From positions 1 to 22,067 of the forward strand of contig JACZSI010000007.1 of the NCBI GenBank assembly GCA_022574265.1: a stretch of DNA of 22,067 nucleotides, read 5' to 3'. Numbering within the stretch: position 1 is the stretch's first letter; every line of letters starts with the position of its first letter. This stretch comes from Chloroflexota bacterium. GTDB taxonomy: Bacteria > Chloroflexota > Dehalococcoidia > Lucifugimonadales > Australimonadaceae. Positions 1 to 7,503 of this stretch are shown one piece after another. The translations under genes were made by a program, and so were the position numbers. Under the pieces are notes generated by a model that was given only the letters and a program-made list of their open reading frames with translations, did no database searches and had not been told where the DNA came from.

Positions 1-555
1 GAAGGGCTTCGGTAGCAAAGAGAAGCGGCCGACCCGGAGCGCCTCCGCCATGAGCTCGGAGTCGGGATAGGCCGTGCTGATGACCACGTTCGCGCCGGGG
101 TCGATGCGCCGGATACGACTGAACGTTTCCGCACCGCTCATGCCGGGCATCGAGAGGTCCAGGAAGATGAGGTCGAACTGCTCTTCGGCGACGCGGGCCA
201 ATGCCTCCGAGCCACTGCTGGCGACGACGCACCGCCACCCGTGTCGCGCGATCGCCCGCGACATGAAGGCCCGCGTGGTCTGCTCGTCATCGACGACGAG
301 CGCGGATTGGCGGGCTTCCCGCGGCAGGGAGGCGAAGGTGCCCTCGCCCACGCGACGGTCGACGTACCCCTCTTCCGTCAGTACGTCGAGCGCCTTCTTG
401 AGCGTCGTGAACGCGACCCCGTGCTCGCGGGCGAGCTCGTGCTGTGGGGGCAGCTGCTGCCCTGGCTGGTAGTGGCCACTGACGATCTGCGACCGGATGG
501 CGTCCGCGACGCGTACGTAGCGGTAGACCGCCCGGGAGTGGTTCTGAGAAACCAT
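1..555 (-). CDS. GntR-type winged-helix / receiver-domain fusion regulator (3' end outside window)
   Basis: The frame is open from the ATG at 555 to base 1, giving 185 residues without a stop, so the C-terminus lies outside the window. Residues about 8-75 read as a GntR winged helix: an IRSQIVSGHYQPGQQLP stretch, a helix-turn-helix around LAREHGVAFTTLKKALDVL, and the wing EEGYVDRRVGEGTF. Residues 84-185 read as a CheY-like receiver: acidic pair D89-D90, phosphoacceptor D133 in FLDLSMPGMSG, S160/T161, and K183 in LPKPF. Known GntR proteins normally carry a small-molecule-binding C-terminal domain, so a receiver in that place is unusual and suggests control by phosphorylation. No histidine kinase is in the window. 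It diverges from the molybdenum hydroxylase gene and may control it (inference). Domain calls are firm; the true end and target are unknown. Confidence 0.88.
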   Translation of the reverse strand, partial: MVSQNHSRAVYRYVRVADAIRSQIVSGHYQPGQQLPPQHELAREHGVAFTTLKKALDVLTEEGYVDRRVGEGTFASLPREARQSALVVDDEQTTRAFMSRAIARHGWRCVVASSGSEALARVAEEQFDLIFLDLSMPGMSGAETFSRIRRIDPGANVVISTAYPDSELMAEALRVGRFSLLPKPF

Positions 556-557
556 AG

Positions 558-583
558 CGGTATACCGATATCACGGTAATACC
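558..583. promoter_or_regulatory. Probable GntR operator: two related palindromic sites
   Basis: The perfect palindrome CGGTATACCG (558-567) and a close copy CGGTAATACC (574-583) have centres 16 bases apart. They overlap the -10 element and the spacer of the regulator's own promoter. GntR operators commonly carry a GT...AC dyad, so negative autoregulation is the simplest reading (inference). Confidence 0.5.
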
Positions 584-593
584 CTTGTGTCAA
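565..593 (-). promoter_or_regulatory. Promoter of the GntR-receiver gene, predicted leaderless
   Basis: On the minus strand a perfect TTGACA (593-588) is followed after 17 bases by TATCGG (570-565). The expected start point, 6-9 bases further, falls at or next to the ATG at 555. No Shine-Dalgarno sequence lies before that ATG, so a leaderless or nearly leaderless transcript is predicted. Confidence 0.6.
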
Positions 594-720
594 CAGGGCA
601 TATCCCGGCTCTCGGTCTACCGGCGCGCCACGCGCTCGGGAGCGGACTCAGGCGGATGGTAGACTGCGGCGGCGCGCCTGACGCGCAGCCCTGTTGGCCC
701 GTTGGAGGAGTGTCCACGCA

Positions 721-2970
721 GTGAATCCCGATGGAGATGCGCCGCCAGCCGCAGGGGTCTCGATCCCTCGGACCGACGGCTACGAAAAGGTCACGGGAGC
801 GGCGGAATATGCCGCCGACGTGCGGCCGCCCGGCCGCTGGCTGTGGGCCAAGGTGCTGCGCTCTCCGCTGCCGCATGCGCGGATCGTTCGCATCGACGTC
901 ACGCGAGCCCGCGCACAGCCTGGGGTCCACGCGGTGCTGACGGGCGCCGACGTCGCCGGGCACCTCCTGGGCCGGCGGATCAAGGACGCGCCGGTGCTCG
1001 CGCACGACGTGGTGCGCTTCGTCGGCGACCCCGTGGCCGCCGTTGCCGCGGACGACGAGGAGACGGCCGAGCGCGCGGCGGCGCTGATCGACGTGACGTA
1101 CGAGGAGCTGCCGGCCGTCTACGACCCGCTGGAGGCGATGGGGCCGGGCGCGCCGCTGGTCCACCCCGGCGTGGCCGCCTACGAGGGGTTGCCGCACCCG
1201 CTGGACGGACCGACCAACCGCTTCGTGCGCAACGAGTGGGGCGTCGGAGACGTCGATGCCGGCCTCGCGGCGGCGGACGTGGTCGTCGAGAACACGTTCA
1301 CGACCGCGCAGATGCACCAGGCGTACATGGAGCCCAACTCCTGCTTGGTCGCCCTCGACGATGAGGAGCGCGTGCAGGTGTGGGCGTCGAGCAAGATACC
1401 GTATGCGGCCAAGAGCCACGCCGCGTATGGCATCGGCATCCCGCCGGAGCGCATCCGGCTGCTGCCGGTGACGATCGGCGGCGACTTCGGGGCGAAGGGC
1501 CAGGCCCGGTACGTGCCGCTGTGCTACTTCCTGGCCGAAGCCTCAGGGCGGGCCGTCCGCATGGTCTCGGACTACACCGAGGAGTTCATGGCCGCGAACC
1601 CGCGCCACCCCGCCGTGCTGCGCGTGCGCACGGGCGTGATGCGCGACGGCACGATCGTGGCGCACGAGGCCGACATCGTCTTCGACAGCGGCGCGTATGC
1701 GGGCTTCCTGCCCGGCGGCTTCCTGCCCGGCGCGCGGGCCGCCACGGGCCCGTACCGCATCCCGAACGCGCGCATCACGGCGTCGCACGTCTACACGAAC
1801 AACGTGCCGCGAGGGTACATGCGTGGGCCGGGGAGGGTCCAGGCGGTCTTCTCGATCGAGAGCCAGATGGACTGCGTGGCCGAGGCCATCGGCATGGACC
1901 CGCTGGAGCTGCGGGCCAAGAACCTCGTGCGCGACGGGGACGCCACCGGCGTCGGCGACCGCTTCCACCACGTGCGCGGCGTCGAGACGCTCGAGGCGGC
2001 GGCAGCGGCTGCGGACTACGGCGCGCGAAAAGCGCCGCACGTCGGGCGCGGCATCGCGCTCACGAAGCAGGAGGCGGGCGGCGGCATCGCGCATGCGAGC
2101 GTGACGTTGGGCCCGGACGGCTCGGTCGTGCTCAGCACGCCGATCTTCGAGCAGGGGAGCGGGACGTACACGCTGCTCCGCCAGGTCGTCGCGGAGGCTC
2201 TCGGTCTCGCGCCGGAGCGCGTGCGGGTCGAGGTGTGGGACACCGACGCCGTCGAGAACGACACGGGTATCTCCGGCGACCGGGGCACGCGGCTCGGGAC
2301 CCAGGCGGCTCACGGAGCGTCGGAGGCGGCCAAGCGCGAGGTGTACAAGCTCGCGGCCGAGCTGCTGGGGTGGCCGGAGGAGCGGCTGCGCGTGGCGGGA
2401 GACGACGTGGTGCGCGACGATACCGGCGAGCGCCACCCATGGGCTTCGCTGCTGTCGCGCACGGGCCAGCCGGCGGTGGGGACCGCCGACATCGAGGACG
2501 AGGTGGACTCCGGTCTCACGGCGTTCACCGTCCAGATCGCCGAGGTCTCGGTCGACGTGGAGACGGGGCGGGTGCGGCTGCTCCGGCTGACCTCGGCCCA
2601 CGACACGGGGCGGATCATGAACCCGCAGGGCCACCAGGGCCAGATCGACGGCGGCGTCGTCCAGGGCGTCGGCTACGGGATGATGGAGGAGCTGCACAGC
2701 GAGAACGGCCGCGTCTCCGACCTCTCCTTCGCCGACTACAAGGTGCCGACCATCGCCGACATCCCGGAGCTCACGACGGTGCTCCTGGAGCCGGGGACGG
2801 GCTTCGGGCCGCTGAACGTGAAAAGCATCGGCGAGACGGCGAACGGACCGACCGCCGCGGCGATAGCGAACGCGGTTTTCGACGCCGTGGGCGTCCGCGT
2901 CCGCGACCTGCCGGTGACGGCGGAGCGCGTGCGCCAGGCGCTGGAGGCATCCACGGCTAGCCGCTCATGA
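721..2970 (+). CDS. Xanthine dehydrogenase/CO dehydrogenase-family molybdopterin-binding subunit
   Basis: The protein has 749 residues, the usual length for the large catalytic subunit of this family, which hydroxylates N-heterocycles, aldehydes or similar substrates with a Mo-cytosine-dinucleotide cofactor. The N-terminal a/b-hammerhead domain spans about 15-125. The molybdopterin motif GGDFGAKG is at 253-260, followed by an R-G-Y-M-R-G-P-G substrate/cofactor loop. The C-terminal KSIGETA motif carries the expected catalytic Glu at 705. I chose the GTG at 721 because GGAGGAG (704-710) lies 10 bases upstream; an in-frame TTG at 694 has no such site. The next gene starts inside its stop. No FAD or 2Fe-2S subunit gene is adjacent, though this family usually needs both. 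The left neighbour is a divergent regulator. Substrate unknown. Confidence 0.9.
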   Translation: MNPDGDAPPAAGVSIPRTDGYEKVTGAAEYAADVRPPGRWLWAKVLRSPLPHARIVRIDVTRARAQPGVHAVLTGADVAGHLLGRRIKDAPVLAHDVVRFVGDPVAAVAADDEETAERAAALIDVTYEELPAVYDPLEAMGPGAPLVHPGVAAYEGLPHPLDGPTNRFVRNEWGVGDVDAGLAAADVVVENTFTTAQMHQAYMEPNSCLVALDDEERVQVWASSKIPYAAKSHAAYGIGIPPERIRLLPVTIGGDFGAKGQARYVPLCYFLAEASGRAVRMVSDYTEEFMAANPRHPAVLRVRTGVMRDGTIVAHEADIVFDSGAYAGFLPGGFLPGARAATGPYRIPNARITASHVYTNNVPRGYMRGPGRVQAVFSIESQMDCVAEAIGMDPLELRAKNLVRDGDATGVGDRFHHVRGVETLEAAAAAADYGARKAPHVGRGIALTKQEAGGGIAHASVTLGPDGSVVLSTPIFEQGSGTYTLLRQVVAEALGLAPERVRVEVWDTDAVENDTGISGDRGTRLGTQAAHGASEAAKREVYKLAAELLGWPEERLRVAGDDVVRDDTGERHPWASLLSRTGQPAVGTADIEDEVDSGLTAFTVQIAEVSVDVETGRVRLLRLTSAHDTGRIMNPQGHQGQIDGGVVQGVGYGMMEELHSENGRVSDLSFADYKVPTIADIPELTTVLLEPGTGFGPLNVKSIGETANGPTAAAIANAVFDAVGVRVRDLPVTAERVRQALEASTASRS

Positions 2971-4253
2971 CGACCCCCCGAGAGCCGCAGCGCGGCGGTG
3001 AGCCACCGGCGGAGGTAGTTGCTCCCAAGCGGGACTTGGTCAACCTCTTCCTGACGCTGCACCTCCCGGCCATCTCCATCGGCCTGGGGATGGGCCTGAC
3101 GGCCGTCGTGCTGCCGGACCTCACGAAGTCCCTTGGCGAGGGCGTCGGCGCGGCCATCGGCGTGTTCGTCGTCTACCAGGCCGGCACCGTCGTGGCTCCG
3201 CTGCCCACGGGGTACCTGATCGACCGCATCGGCCGGCGTCCGCTGCTGCTCGCGGGCCCCGTGATCGTCGCGATCTCGTCGTTCCTGATCGCCTGGGTGG
3301 CGGCGAACGACGGGTCGATCGCCGAGTTCTTGGTGTACCGGTTCATCGGGGGCATCGGCGAGCAGATGTGGATGCTCAGCCGCATCACCGTCATCGCGGA
3401 CACGGCGCCACGGTCCCAGCGCGGCCGCCAGATCACCAGCATGTTCGGCGTGCAGCAGTTCGGGGCGCTGGCTGGCCCGATATTGGGCGGTGTGACGGCG
3501 GTTACGATCGGGCTGTGGGCGCCTTTCGTGCTGCACGGCGTGATCGTGCTCGCGGCGATGGTCCCGAGCTTCCTGCTGCAGCGCGAGACCGCCCCGCCAC
3601 GGCGCCCGCCGGGCGGTGAGGAGCCGCCGGCGTCCTCTTGGCGTGAGCTGCTCGTCCACCCGATCCCCGTGGTGTTCCTCGTGCAGTTCTTGGCCAACGT
3701 CACCCGTGGCGGGGTGTTCGGCGGCGGCGTGATCCTGATCTACGGGTCGTTCGCCTACGGCCTCAGCGCCCTGGAGCTGGGGTCGCTGCGGAGCCTGATG
3801 GCCGTGATCGGCATCCCGATGACGTTCACGGCCGGCTTCATCATGGACCGCTACGGCCGGAAGGTCACGATCGTCCCCGGCCTGGCGCTCTCCGGGCTCG
3901 CGATGCTGTATCTCGCCTTCACGTGGTACGGGGACCTCAGCGTTGGGTACTTCATCGGGGGCTTCGTCGGCATCCACATGGCGGTCAACATCATCTCGGG
4001 CAACATGCAGACGCTCGGCACGGACGTCGCGCCGCCGTCGGCGCGGGGCCGGTTCTTCGGCTTCTCAAGGCTGATCGCGCAGACCGGTTCTTTCGCGAGC
4101 CCGGGTACCTTCTGGATCAGCACGACGTTCCTGCCACTCGCGGCGAGCTACGCGGTGGCCTTTTCGTTCTTTGCCGCGACTGCGCTCTCGGCATCGCTGA
4201 TCGTGGCCGTCTTCATCAAGGAGACGCTGCACCGGCCAGCGCGCGGGGAGTAG
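2967..4253 (+). CDS. MFS transporter
   Basis: A 428-residue protein with a charged N-terminus of about 25 residues, then about 12 hydrophobic segments in two halves separated by a hydrophilic Pro-rich loop near residues 208-225. Both halves keep the major facilitator motif A: GYLIDRIGRR at 82-91 and GFIMDRYGRK at 290-299. The ATG overlaps the stop of the molybdenum hydroxylase gene (ATGA), so the two are translationally coupled and the transporter probably moves the substrate or product of that enzyme (inference). Direction and substrate cannot be told from sequence. Confidence 0.9.
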   Translation: MTTPREPQRGGEPPAEVVAPKRDLVNLFLTLHLPAISIGLGMGLTAVVLPDLTKSLGEGVGAAIGVFVVYQAGTVVAPLPTGYLIDRIGRRPLLLAGPVIVAISSFLIAWVAANDGSIAEFLVYRFIGGIGEQMWMLSRITVIADTAPRSQRGRQITSMFGVQQFGALAGPILGGVTAVTIGLWAPFVLHGVIVLAAMVPSFLLQRETAPPRRPPGGEEPPASSWRELLVHPIPVVFLVQFLANVTRGGVFGGGVILIYGSFAYGLSALELGSLRSLMAVIGIPMTFTAGFIMDRYGRKVTIVPGLALSGLAMLYLAFTWYGDLSVGYFIGGFVGIHMAVNIISGNMQTLGTDVAPPSARGRFFGFSRLIAQTGSFASPGTFWISTTFLPLAASYAVAFSFFAATALSASLIVAVFIKETLHRPARGE

Positions 4254-4260
4254 TACTCCC

Positions 4261-4698
4261 ATGGACGGGGTCGTGGTCAGGCTGAGCGCGAGCGAGGAGG
4301 ACGCCGCGGGCCTTCGCGCGCTCCGGTTCGAGGTGTTCGTGGACGAGCAGGGCGTCCCGGCGGACGAGGAGCTCGACTCCGACGACGATGCCGCTGTCCA
4401 CGCCGTGGCGGTGCAGCGCGGCGTGGTCGTCGGCACGGGCCGGCTCGTGCTCGTGAGTGCGCTCGAGGCCCGCGTCGGACGCATGGCGGTCAGCGCCACG
4501 GTCCGCGGGCAGGGCGTCGGCGGCGCGCTGCTGCGCTTCCTGGAGACGGAGGCCCGGAGCCGCGGCATCGCCCGCATCGTCCTGCACGCGCAGGCCCACG
4601 CTCAGAGCTTCTACGACAAGCACGGCTACGCCGCGGAGGGAGGGCCGTTCACGGAGGCGGGTATCGAGCACATCTCGATGGCCAAAACGCTTCGGTGA
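4261..4698 (+). CDS. GNAT-family N-acetyltransferase (ElaA/YjcF-like)
   Basis: A 145-residue single GNAT domain. The pattern RFEVFVDEQGVP...E.D..D..A.H at 22-47 and GRMAV...RGQGVGGALL at 73-91 is typical of the ElaA/YjcF branch. The acetyl-CoA pyrophosphate loop is R82-G-Q-G85-V-G87. The C-terminal FYDKHGYAAEG (117-127) and EAGIEHISM (132-140) also fit. The start lies 7 bases after the MFS stop, with GGGGAG 10 bases upstream, so it belongs to the preceding operon. The acceptor substrate is unknown for this branch. Confidence 0.88.
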   Translation: MDGVVVRLSASEEDAAGLRALRFEVFVDEQGVPADEELDSDDDAAVHAVAVQRGVVVGTGRLVLVSALEARVGRMAVSATVRGQGVGGALLRFLETEARSRGIARIVLHAQAHAQSFYDKHGYAAEGGPFTEAGIEHISMAKTLR

Positions 4699-4744
4699 TG
4701 CGCGTGCCTGCAGCCCCGGAGACGTGGCCGTGGCCTGCGTCCGG

Positions 4745-4773
4745 TTGACGGTGACCCGGCGTTCTGATATAGA
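4745..4773 (+). promoter_or_regulatory. Sigma70-type promoter of the ABC transporter operon
   Basis: TTGACG (4745-4750), a 17-base spacer and TATAGA (4768-4773) lie in the 117-base gap before the first solute-binding protein gene. The predicted transcript would start near 4780, about 35 bases before the ATG. Confidence 0.65.
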
Positions 4774-4815
4774 AATCCAACCTACGAACGCGCTGCCGTT
4801 GGGAGCTGCTCCGAC

Positions 4816-6078
4816 ATGACTTCCCGAACGTCGATACCGGGAGCGCTTCGGCTAACTGCACTGGTAGTCGTCCTCGCCCTGGTGCTCGCCGCATGCGGCG
4901 GAGACCCAACCCCGACTCCACTGCCCACCTCTACACCGACGCCGCCGCAGCAGGCGGGGGCGACGGCGGAGCCGACCGCGACGCCGGATGCAGCAGCGCT
5001 CTTCCAGGTGGAGTGGGACGCGCTCATCGCCGCCGCCCAGGACGAGGGCGAGGTGGTGCTGGTGTTCGGCGGCTCGGCGGGCCGCAACTATCGCCCGGTG
5101 GCCAAGTTCTGGGAGGAGAAGTTCGGCGTCAAGGCCATCGTCTCGACGGGCAGTGGCAGCGAGCAGGGCGAGCGGATCCTCGCCGAGCAGCGGGTTGGCC
5201 AGTACGAAGTCGACATCATGATGATCGGTGCGACCACGGGCAGCATACGGCTGATCCCTGCGGGGGCCGTGGAGCCCGTCGCGGACCTCTTCATCCACCC
5301 AGAAGTGCTCGACCAGTCGCTCTGGTTCCAGGGCAGGCACTGGTACGCCGACACGGAGCAGTCGCTCATGTTCACGCTCTCGGCGGGTGCCGAGCCGCAG
5401 AACATGGGGATGCGCTATAACACCGACCTGGTGAGCCAGGAAGACGTCGACGCCATGACCACCGTGTTCGACTACCTGGACCCGAAGTGGGCGGGGAAGA
5501 TCGTGGCTCTCGTGCCGCTGGCGGGCGGGGCTGCGGGGACGCTGTTCGTGGCGTATCTCCACCCGGAGATCGGTCAGGACTGGATCACCGCGTTCATGGC
5601 CCCCGAGTTCGGCGTGACGTTCCTCGAGGACTTCCGCTTCATCACGGACGGTATCGCTCGTGGCAAGTACCACTTCGGTATCGCCATCGGCTCGGCCGGG
5701 CGGGACGTCGATGCGCTCGAGGCGGCCGGCGCCCCAGTGAAACGGCTCGTGAAGGAGTTCAAGGAGGGCGGCGTCCTCGGCGGGACGGGAAGCAGCAACA
5801 CGATGATGATCCCGCCGAACCGGCCCCATCCCAACGCCGCCAAGCTCTGGGTCAACTGGTTCCTGAGCAAGGAAGGCGCCACCGTCATGCACGAGCTGTC
5901 CGAGGGGGCCGTGGATCCGACCCTCCGGCTCGACGTGACCTCGTGGGGCAAGACGGACGAGTTCGCCCGCCGGATCGAGGGGAAGGATTATTTCTTCTTC
6001 GGGTCCGACCCCCAGTACACGGTCAGGCGAGAGGAAGGGTTCGCGTTCCTCCGATCCACATATGCGGCTACCCGCTGA
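4816..6078 (+). CDS. ABC transporter solute-binding lipoprotein, copy 1
   Basis: A 420-residue lipoprotein. The signal peptide ends in the lipobox LAAC with Cys27, followed by a Thr-Pro-rich linker (about 31-58) of the kind common in Chloroflexota lipoproteins. The mature part from about 60 resembles the family 1 / Fe(III)-type periplasmic-binding fold (FbpA/AfuA relatives), with YNTDLV and PKWAGKI stretches typical of that group. The RBS GGGAG (4801-4805) is 10 bases upstream. It heads an operon with a close paralogue and a fused permease. Where copy 2 has a Tyr-Tyr pair (GGTYYEAYVHPEIG), this copy has Leu-Phe, so the two may bind different ligands (inference). Family call firm; ligand not assignable. 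Confidence 0.9.
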   Translation: MTSRTSIPGALRLTALVVVLALVLAACGGDPTPTPLPTSTPTPPQQAGATAEPTATPDAAALFQVEWDALIAAAQDEGEVVLVFGGSAGRNYRPVAKFWEEKFGVKAIVSTGSGSEQGERILAEQRVGQYEVDIMMIGATTGSIRLIPAGAVEPVADLFIHPEVLDQSLWFQGRHWYADTEQSLMFTLSAGAEPQNMGMRYNTDLVSQEDVDAMTTVFDYLDPKWAGKIVALVPLAGGAAGTLFVAYLHPEIGQDWITAFMAPEFGVTFLEDFRFITDGIARGKYHFGIAIGSAGRDVDALEAAGAPVKRLVKEFKEGGVLGGTGSSNTMMIPPNRPHPNAAKLWVNWFLSKEGATVMHELSEGAVDPTLRLDVTSWGKTDEFARRIEGKDYFFFGSDPQYTVRREEGFAFLRSTYAATR

Positions 6079-6106
6079 CGATCAACGGAGTGGCCGATGC
6101 GAGCCG

Positions 6107-6157
6107 CGGTGCCCCAAGGGGCGTAGTTCAGTGGTAAGGTACCGTGCACGAATGGAG
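6107..6157 (+). other. Structured spacer with tRNA-like 5' half between the paralogues
   Basis: The 90-base spacer contains GGGGCGTAGTTCAGTGGTAA (6118-6137), which looks like the acceptor strand, D stem and D loop of a tRNA (tRNA-Gln style). No T arm or 3' acceptor follows. CGGTGCC (6107-6113) can also pair with GGTACCG (6138-6144) with one G-U pair. It may be a tRNA relic, or a spacer hairpin that tunes relative expression. Confidence 0.25.
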
Positions 6158-6168
6158 GGGGAACGGCC

Positions 6169-7455
6169 ATGAGCAAGACATACAAGCGCGCAGGAAGCGT
6201 CGTCATGCTGGCGCTGATCGGGTCTGTGATGATGCTGGTCTTGGCCGCGTGCGGCCAGGAGGACCCGACGGCCACGCCAGTGCCGACGGCGACGTCAACG
6301 CCGGTGCCGGGCGCGCCGACACCCGAGCCGACGCCCACGCCTTCCGCGGCGGAGCTCTTCCAGGTCGAGTGGGACGCGCTCATCGCGGCCGCTCAGGCGG
6401 AGGGCCAGGTGATCATCGTGATGGGCGGGTCATCGGGGCGGAACTACCGTCCCGTGGCGGAGTTCTTCCAAGAGAAGTTCGGCGTCGAGGCGGTCGTCTC
6501 CACGGGCAGCGGCACCGAGCAAGCGAACCGCGTGCTGGCCGAGCGCCAAGCGGGGTCGTTCCAGGTGGACGTGATGTTCGTTGGCCCGACCTCAGCCAAC
6601 ACCAGGCTCATCCCCGCGAACGCATTGGACCCCATGGAGGAGCAGTTCATCCACCCGGAGGTGCTAGACAAATCGCTGTGGTTCGGGGGCAAGTACTGGT
6701 GGGCGGACGTCGAGCAGAAGTACGTGTTCACGATGTCTGCCGACGCAGGACCGATCCAATTGATGCGGTACAACACCGACCTGATGACCCAGGAGGACCT
6801 GGACAGCATCAACTCGGTGTGGGACTACGTGGACCTGAAGTGGGCCGGCAAGATCGTATCGCTCTCGCCGCTGACCGGAGGCGCCGGTGGTACCTACTAC
6901 GAGGCATACGTCCACCCGGAGATCGGCAGGGAGTGGGTGGACGCATTCGTCGACCCGGCCCTCGACGTAACGTTCGTGGACGACTTCCGGTTCATCGTGG
7001 ACGGCGTCGCTAAGGGCCAGTTCCACTTCGGCATCGCCATCGGCTCGGCAGGCCGCGACCTCGACGCGCTGTCACAGCTCGGAGCGCCGGTCGACCAGTT
7101 CCCGTGCAACAACGCCGGCGGGTGCGTCAAGGAGTTCAAAGAGGGCGGCGTCATGGGCGGCACCGGCAGCCAGAACAACTTCATGATCCCCACGAACCGG
7201 CCGAACCCGAGCGCCGCGAAGCTCTTCGTGAACTGGATGCTCTCACAGGAAGGCCAGACGATCATGCACACGCTGGCCGAGCAGGACCCGGACCAGTCGC
7301 TCCGCACCGACGTCACCGACCTCGGCAGGACCCTCGAGTTCGAGCGCAGGGACCCGAACAGGGAATACTTCTTCTTCAGTTCCGACCCGGGCTTCACAGA
7401 GCTGCGGGCAGAGGCACTCCAGTACGCGAAGGACGCGTACAACGCGGTTCGATAG
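6169..7455 (+). CDS. ABC transporter solute-binding lipoprotein, copy 2
   Basis: A 428-residue paralogue of the preceding gene, alignable over the whole mature region. The lipobox LAAC ends at Cys28, followed by a Thr-Pro linker. It differs from copy 1 by a Tyr-Tyr pair in GGTYYEAYVHPEIG and by an insertion, DQFPCNNAGGCVKEF, that adds two cysteines which could form a disulfide outside the cytoplasm (inference). The RBS GGAGGGGGA (6154-6162) is strong, better than that of copy 1. Its position next to the permease suggests it is the main partner. Ligand unknown. Confidence 0.9.
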   Translation: MSKTYKRAGSVVMLALIGSVMMLVLAACGQEDPTATPVPTATSTPVPGAPTPEPTPTPSAAELFQVEWDALIAAAQAEGQVIIVMGGSSGRNYRPVAEFFQEKFGVEAVVSTGSGTEQANRVLAERQAGSFQVDVMFVGPTSANTRLIPANALDPMEEQFIHPEVLDKSLWFGGKYWWADVEQKYVFTMSADAGPIQLMRYNTDLMTQEDLDSINSVWDYVDLKWAGKIVSLSPLTGGAGGTYYEAYVHPEIGREWVDAFVDPALDVTFVDDFRFIVDGVAKGQFHFGIAIGSAGRDLDALSQLGAPVDQFPCNNAGGCVKEFKEGGVMGGTGSQNNFMIPTNRPNPSAAKLFVNWMLSQEGQTIMHTLAEQDPDQSLRTDVTDLGRTLEFERRDPNREYFFFSSDPGFTELRAEALQYAKDAYNAVR

Positions 7456-7503
7456 GGCCCGCGCCGGCAGAGGGTGCGGGAATCGGGAGCAAGGGGTAGT
7501 CCG

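Noticed and set aside
694..720. TTG start for the molybdenum hydroxylase subunit
   Set aside because: No ribosome site precedes it, whereas GGAGGAG lies at a good distance before the GTG at 721.
6118..6190. Functional tRNA gene
   Set aside because: Only the 5' half resembles a tRNA; there is no T arm, no matching 3' acceptor strand, and the next gene's ribosome site follows at once.
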